Assembly (NCBI GenBank): GCA_018398765.1
Contig: JAHBMJ010000569.1
Coordinates: forward strand, 1-44,859
DNA from: Chromera velia
Taxonomy: Eukaryota; Sar; Chromeraceae
Reading direction: 5' to 3'
Length of the DNA stretch: 44,859 bases
Below, piece by piece: positions 10,980-21,340 of this stretch (the stretch's first letter is position 1; every line of letters starts with the position of its first letter). Made by a program: the position numbers and the translations under genes. The notes beneath the pieces were generated by a model. It did not search any database, was not told the DNA's origin, and saw only the letters and a program-made list of their open reading frames with translations.

Positions 10980-12991
10980 GAAAAGCATGCCTTCATTCAC
11001 GTCGCCTGACCTCTTCCATTTCTGAATGACAGTCAGACACCGTCTGTCTCTCTCTTGCCAGGCGTCCCCTGAGATCCTCAGTCGACGATCCCCCTCCTCC
11101 TCTCCCCCCTCCAATCAGACCTTGGAGATTTTTCTCCTTCTCCTTCAGGTTCTTGCTATCGGCCTCCGTGCTCGTCATCATTTCCTTCAAATCCGATAGA
11201 GACCGAAGAGCAGCGTCCATTCCTCTGAAGGCAGTCTCCGCCTCCTCAAGACCTTTTTCCGCCGCACTCTTCTCCTCACGCAGCGCCTTCAGGGACTGCA
11301 CTCAGACACGGCATTTTCCAAGATTTGTACGATAGTTCTTTTTCTTCATGCGTGTTTGCGAACTTGCTTTTGCGCACAGACTGCATGCAGTGGCCGTTTT
11401 TGGAGGCGAACGTGCCAACGGAGGACCCGAGAAAGCGGTAGGAGACCAGAAAGAAGACGGGCGAGAGAAAGCAACAGGCACCGAAAAAAACATCGTGGAC
11501 GTGGGTGCATTGATCAGGAGGAACAGAATAGCTGAGGAGACCGTGAAAACCCTGCGCACGGCTCGTTTTGTTCGACTCACAAACAATTGAACGCGTACCG
11601 ACCAAACGCTACATGAGGCTGAAAGAGAGGAAGAGAATCATGACTAGAAATGCATCTGGTCGACACACAGACGAAAGGAGAATTTAGGACAAATGTGCAC
11701 GCATCTGTTGTTTTTTTTTTCCTGTCCGACCTCGTCTCGTTCATCGTTTTTTGCTTCCCCCTGTGCGAGCTCTGCCTCCTCCACAGCATCCACCAAGGCC
11801 CTGAGTGTGGGCTCTAGTTTCTCTAGTGCTTCCAGGTCCTGCTGAAGCTCCTCTGTCCTCCCCTTGTGGCCATCGAACTCGTCAAACCTTCCCGTGATGG
11901 TTTTCATCTGGGATCGGAACTTGTCCACCTCAGCGGCGTCCTTGAAATTGCGCATGCAGAAGTAGCAACGGTGCTGGCGTTCGGCTTCTGATCATTGAAT
12001 TGTTCACAGGGGCGCATACGCACAGAAATGAAACATGCAGCAGAAAAAATTGGAGGGAGGAAGACAGATAGCGACCAATAGAGACAGACAATTTGTCAGT
12101 CAATCCGACCTTAGACTGGAAGGAAGGGAAACAGGTGAGTGGCGAAAAAGATAAGCAGCAAGAAACCGAAGAGCGCCTAAAACCTTTTTTGGAATCCGAG
12201 AAGGAATTTCCGAATTTCATTTTTTCCCCAGTCATTTCAACGGTGCCAAACCATCCGACACACACACAAACGAAGGAAGGAAGGAAGGACTCGATGGACG
12301 AAAAAAAGAGAAAGAAGATTTACCCGAAGGCATAACCAGAAGCCCTCTGCGGAAATGCTTCACTGTATAATGGAAGAGGAATCCTTTTCTGCAGCACATC
12401 TCACTATATATCCTTCTGGACACACACGCTCGAATGCTTCTCGACTGACTTGACGACAGAGACTCCACCCATGTCTTCAGTTTCGCTGCGGCATCCATGT
12501 TCCCCTGCGCGCTCCTTGCTCTTGTCCGTGCAGTCTCGAGTCTGTCGGCCAGCCAGTCCTCGTTGTAGACCTCCAACAGGGCTCGCATCGCGGAAGAAGA
12601 AGAAGAGCTAGATGAAGGAGAGGAAGAGGAAGAAGAGGGGGGAGGGACATCCAACTCACCACCGATATCCGTCAGCGCTTCTCTGACTCTTGCCTCCAAG
12701 CTCTTTGCCTTCTCCAGTCTCTCCGCTACCGCCTTTTCCTCTCGAGAGAACTGCGCCTCTGCCTCCAGGAAGGCCTTCGAGGAGTTCTGCACTCTCTCTC
12801 TCTGTCTGCAGAGAAGGAAAGGTGCAGAGAAATAATGCGTGGCGAGGCGGACAACAGAAAGACCGAGAAAGGCAGAATTGAAACGAGAAAGTCAGGGGGA
12901 GAACAGAAAGAGTGGCAGGGGAGCCAGGGAAATGGATAAGAGCGAAATCACACACACACACACGCGCGCGCGCGCGCGCGGCGAGCGAGCG

Positions 12992-13029
<38 letters not shown>

Positions 13030-15893
13030 GTGGGTTGACTGACAGACCTTCCCAATTCCGTTCGTGCTTTTTTCTGTTCAGAGACCACAGACGCCTCGGC
13101 TGCGAGAAAGATGCACAGATCGAGGCAGTGTGTGGATTCGGGAGAAAGACATCGAAATAGAGATCGCACAGACGAGAGAAATTGCTTCGAGACTACGCGT
13201 GCGTACAGAGACGCAACCGAAAACATTCTGCGTTGTCTGGGCCAACATTCTTTTCCTACGGCCGAACTTTTTGACTTCAACGGAAAACCAATCGATGGGG
13301 ATTGCATGTGCGTAGAGACAAACCAAACGACCTTTTTTGATGTCCTCCAGATTTCTCAAAGGCGGAGGCACCGAGCTGGAGAGGTGTCGAAGGAGAGAAG
13401 CAGAGACCCCCTCGGCTCTCTCGGACAGTTTGGACTCTGCAGCCGCCACGTGACGTCTCAAAAAGTCAACCTCAGTCAGCTGCCTGCAGGCAGTCAGGAC
13501 AAGACGAGAAGCACGAAGAAAAGAATAATATCGAGTGGACGTATAGATGAATGAGAGACTTGACACATTCAGATGCAGGACCCATGAACTCAAATCCACA
13601 AAAGAATACGAAGCGGCCTTCTATGTCCTTCCTGAAGAGCGAGAGAGGGCAAAGACCTTTTACGACCTGTATGTCTATGAAGAGACCCTCCATGCATACA
13701 TGCTACATTTCTTTTTCTTCTTTCTCTTGAAGAGTGAGTGAGGCGAAGTGACTGACTCACTGACTGACGATGTGAGTGCTTCCAATTCCTTCACGCTGTC
13801 TGTCGCCTTTCGGAGTTTCACCGCGACCCTTTCCCTCCTTCCAGACAGAGACTGGATCTCCTCTGCCGCCTTTTCGATCACCCCGCTGCTTTCCTGCGCG
13901 CCACTCAGACACAACGATGCATCAAGTTTGAGGTCAGAAAAGACTGAATGAACCACGTCAAAGGACAGGAGTGCGTGCTGCACAAATTCTACTATTTACC
14001 TAAAAAGAGCACACCCATTCGACCGTACACCCAATTGAGACTTCCAGAAGGAGGAAGGTTCTGTGAGGATTCAGACATGGACAGAAATCGTCGTAAATGA
14101 ATGCTGATGCGTCATTCCTCCGTCCGTTTCTCGACTTCCCTTCCCTCGTCTTTCAACTTCCGACCCATCCCCACACCCCCACAGACCCACCCACCTGCTT
14201 CCTCAGCTGAGACTCCAGTGACTCGACTGTGCATCTTCTCTCCTGCACACACACACACACAGAGAGGGGGNNNNNNNNNNNNNNNNNNNNNNNNNNNNNN
14301 NNNNNNNNNNNNNNNNNNNNNNNNNNNNNNNNNNNNNNNNNNNNNNNNNNNNNNNNNNNNNNNNNNNNNNNNNNNNNNNNNNNNNNNNNNNNNNNNNNNN
14401 NNNNNNNNNNNNNNNNNNNNNNNNNNNNNNGGGGGGGGGGGGGGGCACCAAGAGAGGTTGAGAAGAAAGACACGTCAGCATCCCACGCTACATGCGCACG
14501 ACACTGAATGATGCCGTCTTGCTGATGATTCGAAAGCGTTGAAGGCAATCATTTCTCGATCACAGCACCCTCCCTCCCTCGCCTTGTACCAACCCCTTGC
14601 TGCTATTGAAGTTCACGAAGAAAGAATTCATGCACCCGACCTGCGCCTGGTCGCTGCTCGCGGCATTCTTTGCGAGTTCCGCTTCGTCTGCAGCAGCCGC
14701 ACGACGCGCCTCGGCGGCCCTCGCGGCACTCGTGGCGACAGCAGCCGAGAGGGACGAGACCTTCGCTTCCTCCTGCTCGCACTGCTTTTCCGCTGCTTCC
14801 TCCGCTCTTGCGCCCTCTTCTCGCAACTGACCGAGCGCACGCTGCTTGCTGGAAACCAATCGAGACACAGCCTCAAGGGCTGCACGTGCCGTGTCATCAG
14901 CAGATGCACCCCCGCGGGATGTGCTTCCCCTGAATTCGACTCCCGCAGCTCGCAGCTCACTCACCTTCCTGTCTCTGGTAGAACGATCAGATTGAAGCCT
15001 ATCTGCAGCCCCGGCAAGTGCCCCTGCCTCCTTCCTTGCCTCTCTGACATCTTCTGCGCTCTCTCTTCTTTGGCTTTCGTTCTCGGCCAACGCTTCTGCA
15101 AGAGAACGAAGGCGTGCGTCAAGACCCGGGAGGTCCGAAGTCTCCACCTCCTCCAGGGCAGCAGTCAACTGCTCCAGACTCTCTGCCATCGTTTCGTCCT
15201 CTCCCAGCTGCACGCCAAGAGAAGAGAGAGGTTCAGTATTAGTTGATGCTCTCTCTTCAGGCGCTGTCTCTGCTTTAATTGTCTCCAGGACAAGGTTCGT
15301 GCTTCTCTCTCTAATGGCTTCCTTCATTCCCTTGCCACTCAAAAATGGCGGGAGGGAGACGTCGGCGAGACGTGCAGGCAGGACGATGCTCGTTCTCAAC
15401 GCCTTGTCTTTCCTATCCCTCCCTGTCTATTCACATACTCTTTTTCCTTTTCCCAAGCCCACCATGCACCTACCTGGTCCATCAGACCCCGTGCCCTCTG
15501 GTTGGCCTTCTTCTTCAAAGTCTTCTGCGCCTCCAGTTGGCCGGAAAAATTGGAGACGCCCTCAAGGGCTTCCTCGGCCTCCGCGATTGCTTTCTGCAGA
15601 AGGACGGGAGGGACAGGCAGAGGGACGGAGGGATCCAGCAATTGCTCAAACACAATACTAAAGAAAGGTAGGTCTCCAGAAACATACGTGCACTGTGAGT
15701 GCAATTTCAGAAAGGCAAGACGCAGGCAAGATTTCCATTCGTCCCGACTTTTCTCTCCACAGATCCGTGCATTAATTAATCTCTCCACGGATTCGTCATT
15801 CATTCGCCCAAATGAAAAAAATCTAATTCTGTGAACGTTCTTTCAAGGGCCGGACTCGATCGAGTCAAATACGGAGCCAACATCCGCCCTCCG

Positions 15894-15925
<32 letters not shown>

Positions 15926-18900
15926 CAAAATAATCCATCAGTTGTCCTTTCAGACTCACTCACGTCTGCTGCCTCGAGGCGTGGTTCTATGTCCCTGCAG
16001 CAAGCAAGAGGAGGAGAGGAGACGAGTCAAGAGGAGACAAGAGGAGAGGAGAGGAGAAGAGGAGAGGTCATACGCCACACAGAAGAAGAGAAAAAAAGAA
16101 TTCAAGCAAAGCATAATGAAAAACATAAAGAGAATCTGTGTGACGTCACTTTCGACAAATCCGCAGAAGAGAGCACAGAAGTAGAGAGACCCCCCCCCCC
16201 CGCCCCCGACTGCGGCTTGATGCATAGGCAGAGAGGAGCTACAGAAGGAGACTGCTTGCGTTTATTTTCATACAGAATTCTTTCACACATGAAATGAAAA
16301 TAAACGGATGCATAGACAGAGAGGAGCTACAGAAGGAGACTGCTTGCGTTTATTTTCATACAGAATTCTTTCATACATGAAATGAAAATAAACGGATGCA
16401 TAGACAGAGAGGAGCTACAGAAGGAGGCTGCTGCACGACACCCTGTGGTGTTCTCTTTCATAAGCTACTCTGTTTTTTGTTTCATTCTGCAGGGGGACAA
16501 CGACATTCAGCGTGGAAGGAACAAAAGAGAGCTTCGACCTCATTTTTTCCCTCCTCAGTTACAACCTTCGAACGAAAAGTCTCCACCCCCGTCTCCTCTT
16601 TTGCCTGCTCTGCTCAGGAAAGAAGATGCTCAACTTGATGATATGAGGTAGCGACAGTCGGGTCATCGATGCACCGACCCACCTACTCACTTCAGCTGCT
16701 CCTCCACTTCCCACTTAGTCCCATCCCACCGAGCGATGTCTGTCCGCATGCGGTTGGCCTGCAGGGAGCGAGATGGATGGATGGATGGGTTGGGAGAAGC
16801 ACTCATGCACCCTCTAAAGGAAATTGGAGGAAGAAAACAGTGGCGTGCAGGGGCGGGGCAGGAAAAAAACTAAAATGGCATCGTGCCGGTGAGCACACCT
16901 TTCTTTGTGCGTGAGCAAGACAAGAAAGAGATAGCAAAAAACACACGCGCACGCTTAGACCCTCCAAACCTCCCACGGCCGAGAATTCCGATCTCACAAC
17001 TTCGCGAGGGGGGCAGAGAACATCAGAGGGGGATGTAATACCTGAAGGCTGTCTCTTTCATTTAACCTCACCATTTAGTTTCTCTACACTTCGAAAACCC
17101 TCCCAAGCTCTCTCTCTTCACGTCGCACCCAACCAACCCGACGGACCTGTTCGAGATGGGAAGTCAGCAGTTCCTTTGCGGCTTTGCACTCTTTCATCTG
17201 TTTTGCCTGTTCCTTGCTCTGTGCCTGTATCTCTTGGAGCGCCTTGGTGTACCTAGTGGCCCCGAAGAGCTCATCAAATTTCTTCTTCAACTGTCCCATG
17301 TCTCCCATCGGCCAGGCCGAGTCCTCCTGGTGGCAGAACACAACTGCATTGTTGCAAGCAAGCAAGCAACGTACAGAGCAGTACCATGCAATGACTTTGT
17401 GAACATTCTCCCTCCCTCTCCCCCCCCCTCTCTCTCTCCCTCCCTCTCTCTGAAGGTGTACAGGGATCCACCGGTGTCGGTGAAAATTCACCATACGCGC
17501 GGGCAGAGAGGTGGAGCAGCTAAGCAAACGGACTAAGAAGAAAAAAAATCTTTCGAGAGTCTGGCAAAAAGAGACAGACACACAGACCCCCCCGGTAGGC
17601 AAACGAAAGAACGAAACAAAAAGACGCACACACACCCAGTATGCCTGCCTGCCTGCGTACCAGAGTCGAGCACAGCCTTGGGCACCCCCATCAGTTGTGG
17701 CATGTGTGCGTCGACGTCTGCGCATCTCTGTGAGAGCGTGGCCTGTCCCCCGTCTGCCTTCTGCACCTGCAGTGCCGTCTCCAGACTCTTGAAGGTCGCC
17801 TTCGCCTTTCCGTGCTTGTCCACTGTGTGCGTCAGCTGGAGAGACCTCATTGCACAGACCTGAATGCAGAAGGAAAGCAGAGAGAAGAGATTAGAGGCGT
17901 AACGATAGGCGAGTTGAAGCATAGACCTGTGAGTGAATTGGAGGAGGAAACCAGAAAGCCCGAGAGAGAGACTCTCTCGTGGTCCTTCCAGAAAGAAAAC
18001 ACAAAACACAATTGGAGAACAGCCTCATGACAGTTTTGAGAGGAAAAGTAGCACTACGCGATGACCTATTGATTGACTGACTGACCCTCTTTCCGGCCGC
18101 AGAGAGGAAAAGAAGCTTGATCTGGGCCTTGATCTCCGGAAGGTTCTCCAACTGCACGGCGGAGGGAGGGAGGAGAACAGGGAAGGAAGGGGGAAGGGCG
18201 GATGGAGGCATATAAATAGAGAGTGAAAAAAAAAGGGAAAAAGAAACAATGCCAGGGGAGGCCGTCGGTTGGTCTGCTCCGCTGAGTGCATTGAGTGCTT
18301 TCGTCGGGTCTCGGTCGCCTATCCTTCTCCAGAGTCGTCGTGCTGTCTCTCTCTCTGTTCGACTTTTTGCCTTCTTTCTTCTTTACCTCATGCCTGTCCA
18401 GCAAGTTTTTTTCTGCGTTTGCACTTTCCTTTTCTGGTCGAGCATTCTTTGACATTGCATGGAGTATTTTCTTTCGTCTTTCTCAGACACATCACATTTC
18501 TCTCTGTCTCTCGTGCTCCCCCTTCCCCCTTCCCTTCTTACCTTAGGATCATGTATGAACGGAGCACCCTTTCCGCAGTTGGGTGGCAGCTGGCCAGTCG
18601 TGGCCATCCGCAGGCACTCAATTACCGTCTGCAATAATCATTCAACATCATTCCTTGAACCAAGAAGTCAGTCGTCAAACTAACAACATGTAGAACCGCA
18701 AAGGATCGAAACCAGCCCTGAAATTGCCATTTCACACCTGTTCAGGTGTTTTCAGGTAAAGTAGAGAGGAAGTAAAGAACCAAAACGCCAGAAATATCGG
18801 ACATGATCGGCTCACCGTCTTCCCAGCGCCATTTTCTCCGACGATGAGGGTCAGGGGCCGCTCGAACTTCAATACTTCTTCCCTTTCATGACTGAAGCTC

Positions 18901-18938
18901 CGAATACCCCGTATAGCAAGCTTCTGTACACACGACAT
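4359..18938 (-). CDS. RAD50: RAD50 DNA repair ATPase, complete, 31 exons
   Basis: RAD50 is the SMC-like ATPase of the MRE11-RAD50 complex, which tethers and processes DNA double-strand breaks in the nucleus. The spliced frame is 1396 codons plus stop, against 1312 residues in human and yeast. It starts at ATG 18938 ([15 protein letters not shown]) and stops at 4359-4361. Visible motifs are: Walker A GENGAGKT (residues 34-41, ending exactly at intron 1); Q-loop [10 protein letters not shown] (Q164); a long heptad-like coiled coil; zinc hook CYFC (C738-C741); a second coiled coil; YNYRVV; ABC signature RGRCSAGQK (1287-1295); Walker [15 protein letters not shown] (1314-1327); and H-loop ITHD (about 1357-1359). 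Insertions relative to human are a PPP-serine tract (666-683) just before the hook and a glycine-rich stretch (about 1240-1268) in the C-terminal ATPase lobe. All key catalytic residues are intact, so I expect a functional protein. Confidence 0.97.
4898..5045. repeat. Intronic CA/GA/GACA repeat with dispersed unit copy
   Basis: This lies in RAD50 intron 29, between exons 29 and 30. It holds a CA run, an AAGCGCGCAGAGCGAGAG segment, a GA run, a GACA run and the core AGACTATATCGTCTTGGCAGA. The order of these blocks matches three copies in RAD50 intron 16 at about 10598-10930. Confidence 0.8.
5171..5245. repeat. (CATC)n array abutting a RAD50 acceptor
   Basis: A run of CATC tetramers with a short GCATGCAT interruption ends directly at the acceptor of RAD50 exon 29 (intron side of 5170). 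In transcript sense the intron ends in repeated GGAT units followed by GGGGATGCAG. Confidence 0.85.
5408..5500 (-). repeat. Exact 31-bp triplication over a RAD50 splice donor
   Basis: Three perfect tandem copies of a 31-bp unit lie at 5408-5438, 5439-5469 and 5470-5500. Each unit has seven Cs followed by ACCTTCTGCCCAGCCGAGCA and ACGA on the plus strand. In transcript sense each copy encodes the signature-motif tail (RCSAGQK) and then the same GTGGGG donor. Because 31 is not a multiple of three, only the first copy in transcript order (donor after 5479) joins exon 29 in frame. Confidence 0.95.
5695..5740. repeat. (GGCA)n(GACA)n microsatellite
   Basis: A short tetranucleotide array in RAD50 intron 27, consisting of GGCA units followed by GACA units. 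Confidence 0.85.
7580..7690. repeat. CATA/GATA tetranucleotide-rich tract
   Basis: ACAT repeats are followed by degenerate GATA units within RAD50 intron 23, ending near a GAGAGA run. No coding signal is seen. Confidence 0.8.
8507..8621 (-). repeat. Duplicated RAD50 exon 21 acceptor
   Basis: About 31 bases spanning the acceptor and first codons of RAD50 exon 21 (8507-8537) recur with few changes at 8587-8621, 80 bases upstream in transcript sense. TACATG-rich sequence lies between the copies. The upstream copy retains a TGCATGCAG acceptor. It would shift the frame if used without a further junction. Confidence 0.8.
9303..9336. repeat. (CA)n microsatellite
   Basis: A pure CA run inside RAD50 intron 19. 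Confidence 0.9.
10378..10470. repeat. (AATG)n then (GGAA)n arrays next to RAD50 exon 17 donor
   Basis: A run of AATG tetramers followed by GGAA tetramers in RAD50 intron 17, ending about 16 bases from the exon 17 donor at 10485/10486. Confidence 0.9.
10556..10978. repeat. Triplicated intronic unit, about 105-130 bp
   Basis: RAD50 intron 16 carries three tandem copies of a composite unit: CA run, AAGCGCGCAGAGTGA, CAGAGAGA-rich segment, CGCGACAGACAGTCAG, CAGT run, then AGACTATATCGTCTTGACAG. The AAGCGCGCAG-type blocks begin near 10598, 10711 and 10826. The AGACTATATCG cores begin near 10671, 10774 and 10903. Copies differ mainly in microsatellite length. A fourth, diverged copy is in intron 29. 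Confidence 0.9.
12946..13029. repeat. CA, CG, GAGC and GA runs
   Basis: Consecutive short arrays of CA, CG, GCGA/GAGC and GA in RAD50 intron 13. The alternating CG run is a candidate Z-DNA tract. It lies about 20 bases from the donor of exon 13 (13047/13048). Confidence 0.85.
14271..14430. other. Assembly gap (160 N)
   Basis: A run of N inside RAD50 intron 9, between exons 9 and 10. It is flanked by five Gs on the left and about fifteen Gs on the right. The flanking exons join in phase, so no RAD50 coding sequence need be missing. Confidence 0.98.
16219..16433. repeat. 88-bp tandem minisatellite in RAD50 intron 6
   Basis: The block GGAGCTACAGAAGGAG recurs at 16235, 16323 and 16411, giving a constant 88-base period and about 2.4 copies with only scattered substitutions. 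The unit includes TTTATTTTCATACAGAATTC. It lies in the intron between RAD50 exons 6 and 7. Confidence 0.9.
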
Positions 18939-21340
18939 TGCTGGTAAGAAGTAGACGGTGGAGAGTCACAAGGAAGGTAGCGCGAAGCGCCACTCAAGTG
19001 ACGAACAGAAAATGGAGACGGAACTTGCTTTTTTATTGCTGTGTTTCAATGAGAAAATGAACAAGACAGGACAACGGTGGGCCAATTTCTGCAGGAAGCG
19101 CACCAAAACTGTGTCGACCCAACCTTGATTGGATTGATTATGGAGTTTGTTACCCGTTTTCATATTGCTGCATGCACTTGGGATCAGATTTGGAAAACAA
19201 AACATCTATCGATAGCTGCATGGATCATCTTGTCAGATCCAAGCTAGGGCATCTGGCAGAATGAAGCCTCGCCACGGGAATCGCCGATCTCTATAGCACA
19301 GCAAATTAATGTCACACGGGCCGCAATATGGACGTGCATGTGTCGCTGCACGGCATCATGCACGTCTTTGTTTCCCTAATCGATTCTACTTGGGGAGAGC
19401 TAGGGAGAGCTCTTACAGTGCCGCGGGAAGGTGTACCACCATGCATCCGTTTGCTGGTTCGTTGCATTCCTCCTGCTTGCACTATTGCTCTCAGACCTTT
19501 ACCAACATTTCTTCTTTTTTTTTTTCCATACTCTATGTAGCCAGTTTAGTTTGGTTTACGTTTTTTGTCTTTGTGCTTCGAAGTTAAATTGGAGTCAATC
19601 CTTCTTGGTATTTCAATTTGAGCTGACAGGCCGTTTTATAATTCTTAAACCTCTTTTTTGTCTACTCCGGTCGTCGTTTTTGTCCTCCAACCGTTGGTCT
19701 TCGTTGGGGGTCGTGGCCGTAGTTCGTTAACCTAGGTTGTGAACGCAGGCTTTGCCTTAGATTTACACTTCTACGGATTGAACCTATGCCGTCGCCCCTA
19801 GGACCAGGCGGTGTGCTCATTATCATCATATGGACGCGGCCGGCGGCCGCAGGCGGCGGCCGGGCCGCGGCCCTCTAAGAACCGCCTTAGGAACCACCCT
19901 AAAAAGTCTTTAAACATAGCTTAGTAAAAAGCCAAATTACGGTAAGTTGACCCCTCTAACAGGCTTTAACAAGCTAGAAAAAGCCGTTAGTAACCGGTAA
20001 AAAGTTATAAAATTCTAGTAACACAACTTTTAAGCAAAAGCTAGAGCTGCATAGTAGTACATAGTCAATCAATCAATCAAAATCAATAGTAGAGCAAAAG
20101 TCCCCTAATAACTCTTAAAGTCCAAATATAATTTATTGACTCACTCATTCGATCATTCATTAATTGACACATTCATTCATATTTCTTCATGCATACATTT
20201 ATAATATGATTTATTCTAATTCATTCAATTTTTTATTCATTTATTTATTCACTCATTCATTTATAATTATTCAGAACAAACATTTTTTAAAGGTTTTTTT
20301 AATATCAAATTAAAGATTGACAATCAAAAAAATTTAAGAAGTGATAGTCAATTAATATTGATCAATAAACTGTCTAGAAGCTCTTACAAGTCTAGTTACA
20401 AGCAACCGAATGAATAGAAAGATTCCATACATGTATGAATGATATATATAGAATAATCATATGAGTGATGATTGAAATTTTGGCAGTGACCTTAATTTTG
20501 GCCCTGGTCTGCTAACTGGCCTGTTGATTGGCACATCGAGACCCTGGCTTGTTTCAAAGTCACAGCCAGACAGCAAGCAAAAAGCGAAAGCTCGGTATAC
20601 ACGCACATGATGCCAAAACATCAAAATACAGACTGTCTACCGAGACAGGTGGCGAACTGAACTGAACTGCACATTCAATATTCAATCAATGCATGGCCTG
20701 CAGACCAGAAAAGTGCCGCTGGGAGGACAAACGTCTCTCCCACCTGTCTGGTTGCCCACCTTCGATCACGTCAAAGACATGATGAGTGAGTGGGCAAGAG
20801 AGACGACTCAAACGACTGCCTGAGTCAGCCAATGTCTTCGCTTTCTTTCCTGCAGGCTGCCCGCCTGCTCCTCTGCGCCGCTCTTCTCTTGGGCTCCTTA
20901 ATCCATCCACAAACAGGCTTGCTCGGGCTTCTCTGCTGATGCTGACGGGGCGACCTTTCTCTCCTTTTGATTCACATCACGCCGTCTCTTCCTATTTTTC
21001 CTCTTTGGGGCCATTCTTCTTCTCTCTGTTCTCTTTCCCTCCTTCTTTCTAGAGTCTTGAGAGCCAAAACAAACAACAACAAAAAGACTCACTCACACCA
21101 ATCACGGAAGGGCAGAACGAAGCAGAGAATGAGACAGACCAGGCAACCGACACTTTTAAACCTTTCCAACAAACACCATCTCCTTTCTCCCCCCATTCAC
21201 TCATCTCAGTCAAGTACAGTGTGCGCGCGACGCACAATCCAGGAGGCACAGAATCTTTCTCGCTCAACCTTCACCAGCCAACCCCCTCCTGCCGCCGGCC
21301 GGTTTCCTCCCTTATTCTTATTTATGCTTAGTCAGTCTAT
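18939..21340. other. Gene-free interval between RAD50 and the PsbQ-like gene
   Basis: No supported gene. Bases 18939-19300 are probably the RAD50 promoter region. Bases 19400-19760 are T-rich. At 19836-19876 there is a dense GGCCGC-type GC-rich patch. Bases 19880-20680 are an AT-rich island with TCAATCAA and ATTCATTC tetramers. Bases 20690-21340 return to average composition and probably hold the 3' flank of the PsbQ-like gene. A weak tRNA-like B-box (GGTTCAATCC on the minus strand, near 19780) is seen but does not support a tRNA call. Confidence 0.6.

Larger units (their letters stand above)
4359..18938 (-). other. RAD50: RAD50 exon map
   Basis: Exons in transcript order: 18816-18938, 18542-18628, 18086-18151, 17661-17859, 17147-17343, 16691-16758, 15964-15994, 15474-15593, 14641-15207, 14195-14242, 13765-13893, 13332-13479, 13048-13099, 12450-12805, 11731-11987, 11011-11295, 10486-10553, 9935-10084, 9562-9621, 9014-9058, 8409-8526, 8104-8189, 7732-7811, 7263-7338, 6834-6989, 6547-6595, 5896-6064, 5479-5573, 5060-5170, 4771-4830, 4359-4493. 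They sum to 4191 bases with consistent phase at all 30 junctions. The junction between exons 11 and 12 has an equally good alternative: the donor shifts into the repeated GTCA and the acceptor moves to 13483, changing one residue. The donor of exon 28 is chosen as the first of three identical candidates because only it keeps the frame. The zinc-hook codons begin exon 15. Confidence 0.85.

Noticed and set aside
14539..15246. 235-residue plus-strand frame
   Set aside because: It is antisense to RAD50 exon 9, which has coiled-coil coding sequence and matching splice phases.
19757..19840. tRNA gene on the minus strand
   Set aside because: A B-box-like GGTTCAATCC is present, but the acceptor and anticodon arms do not pair convincingly.
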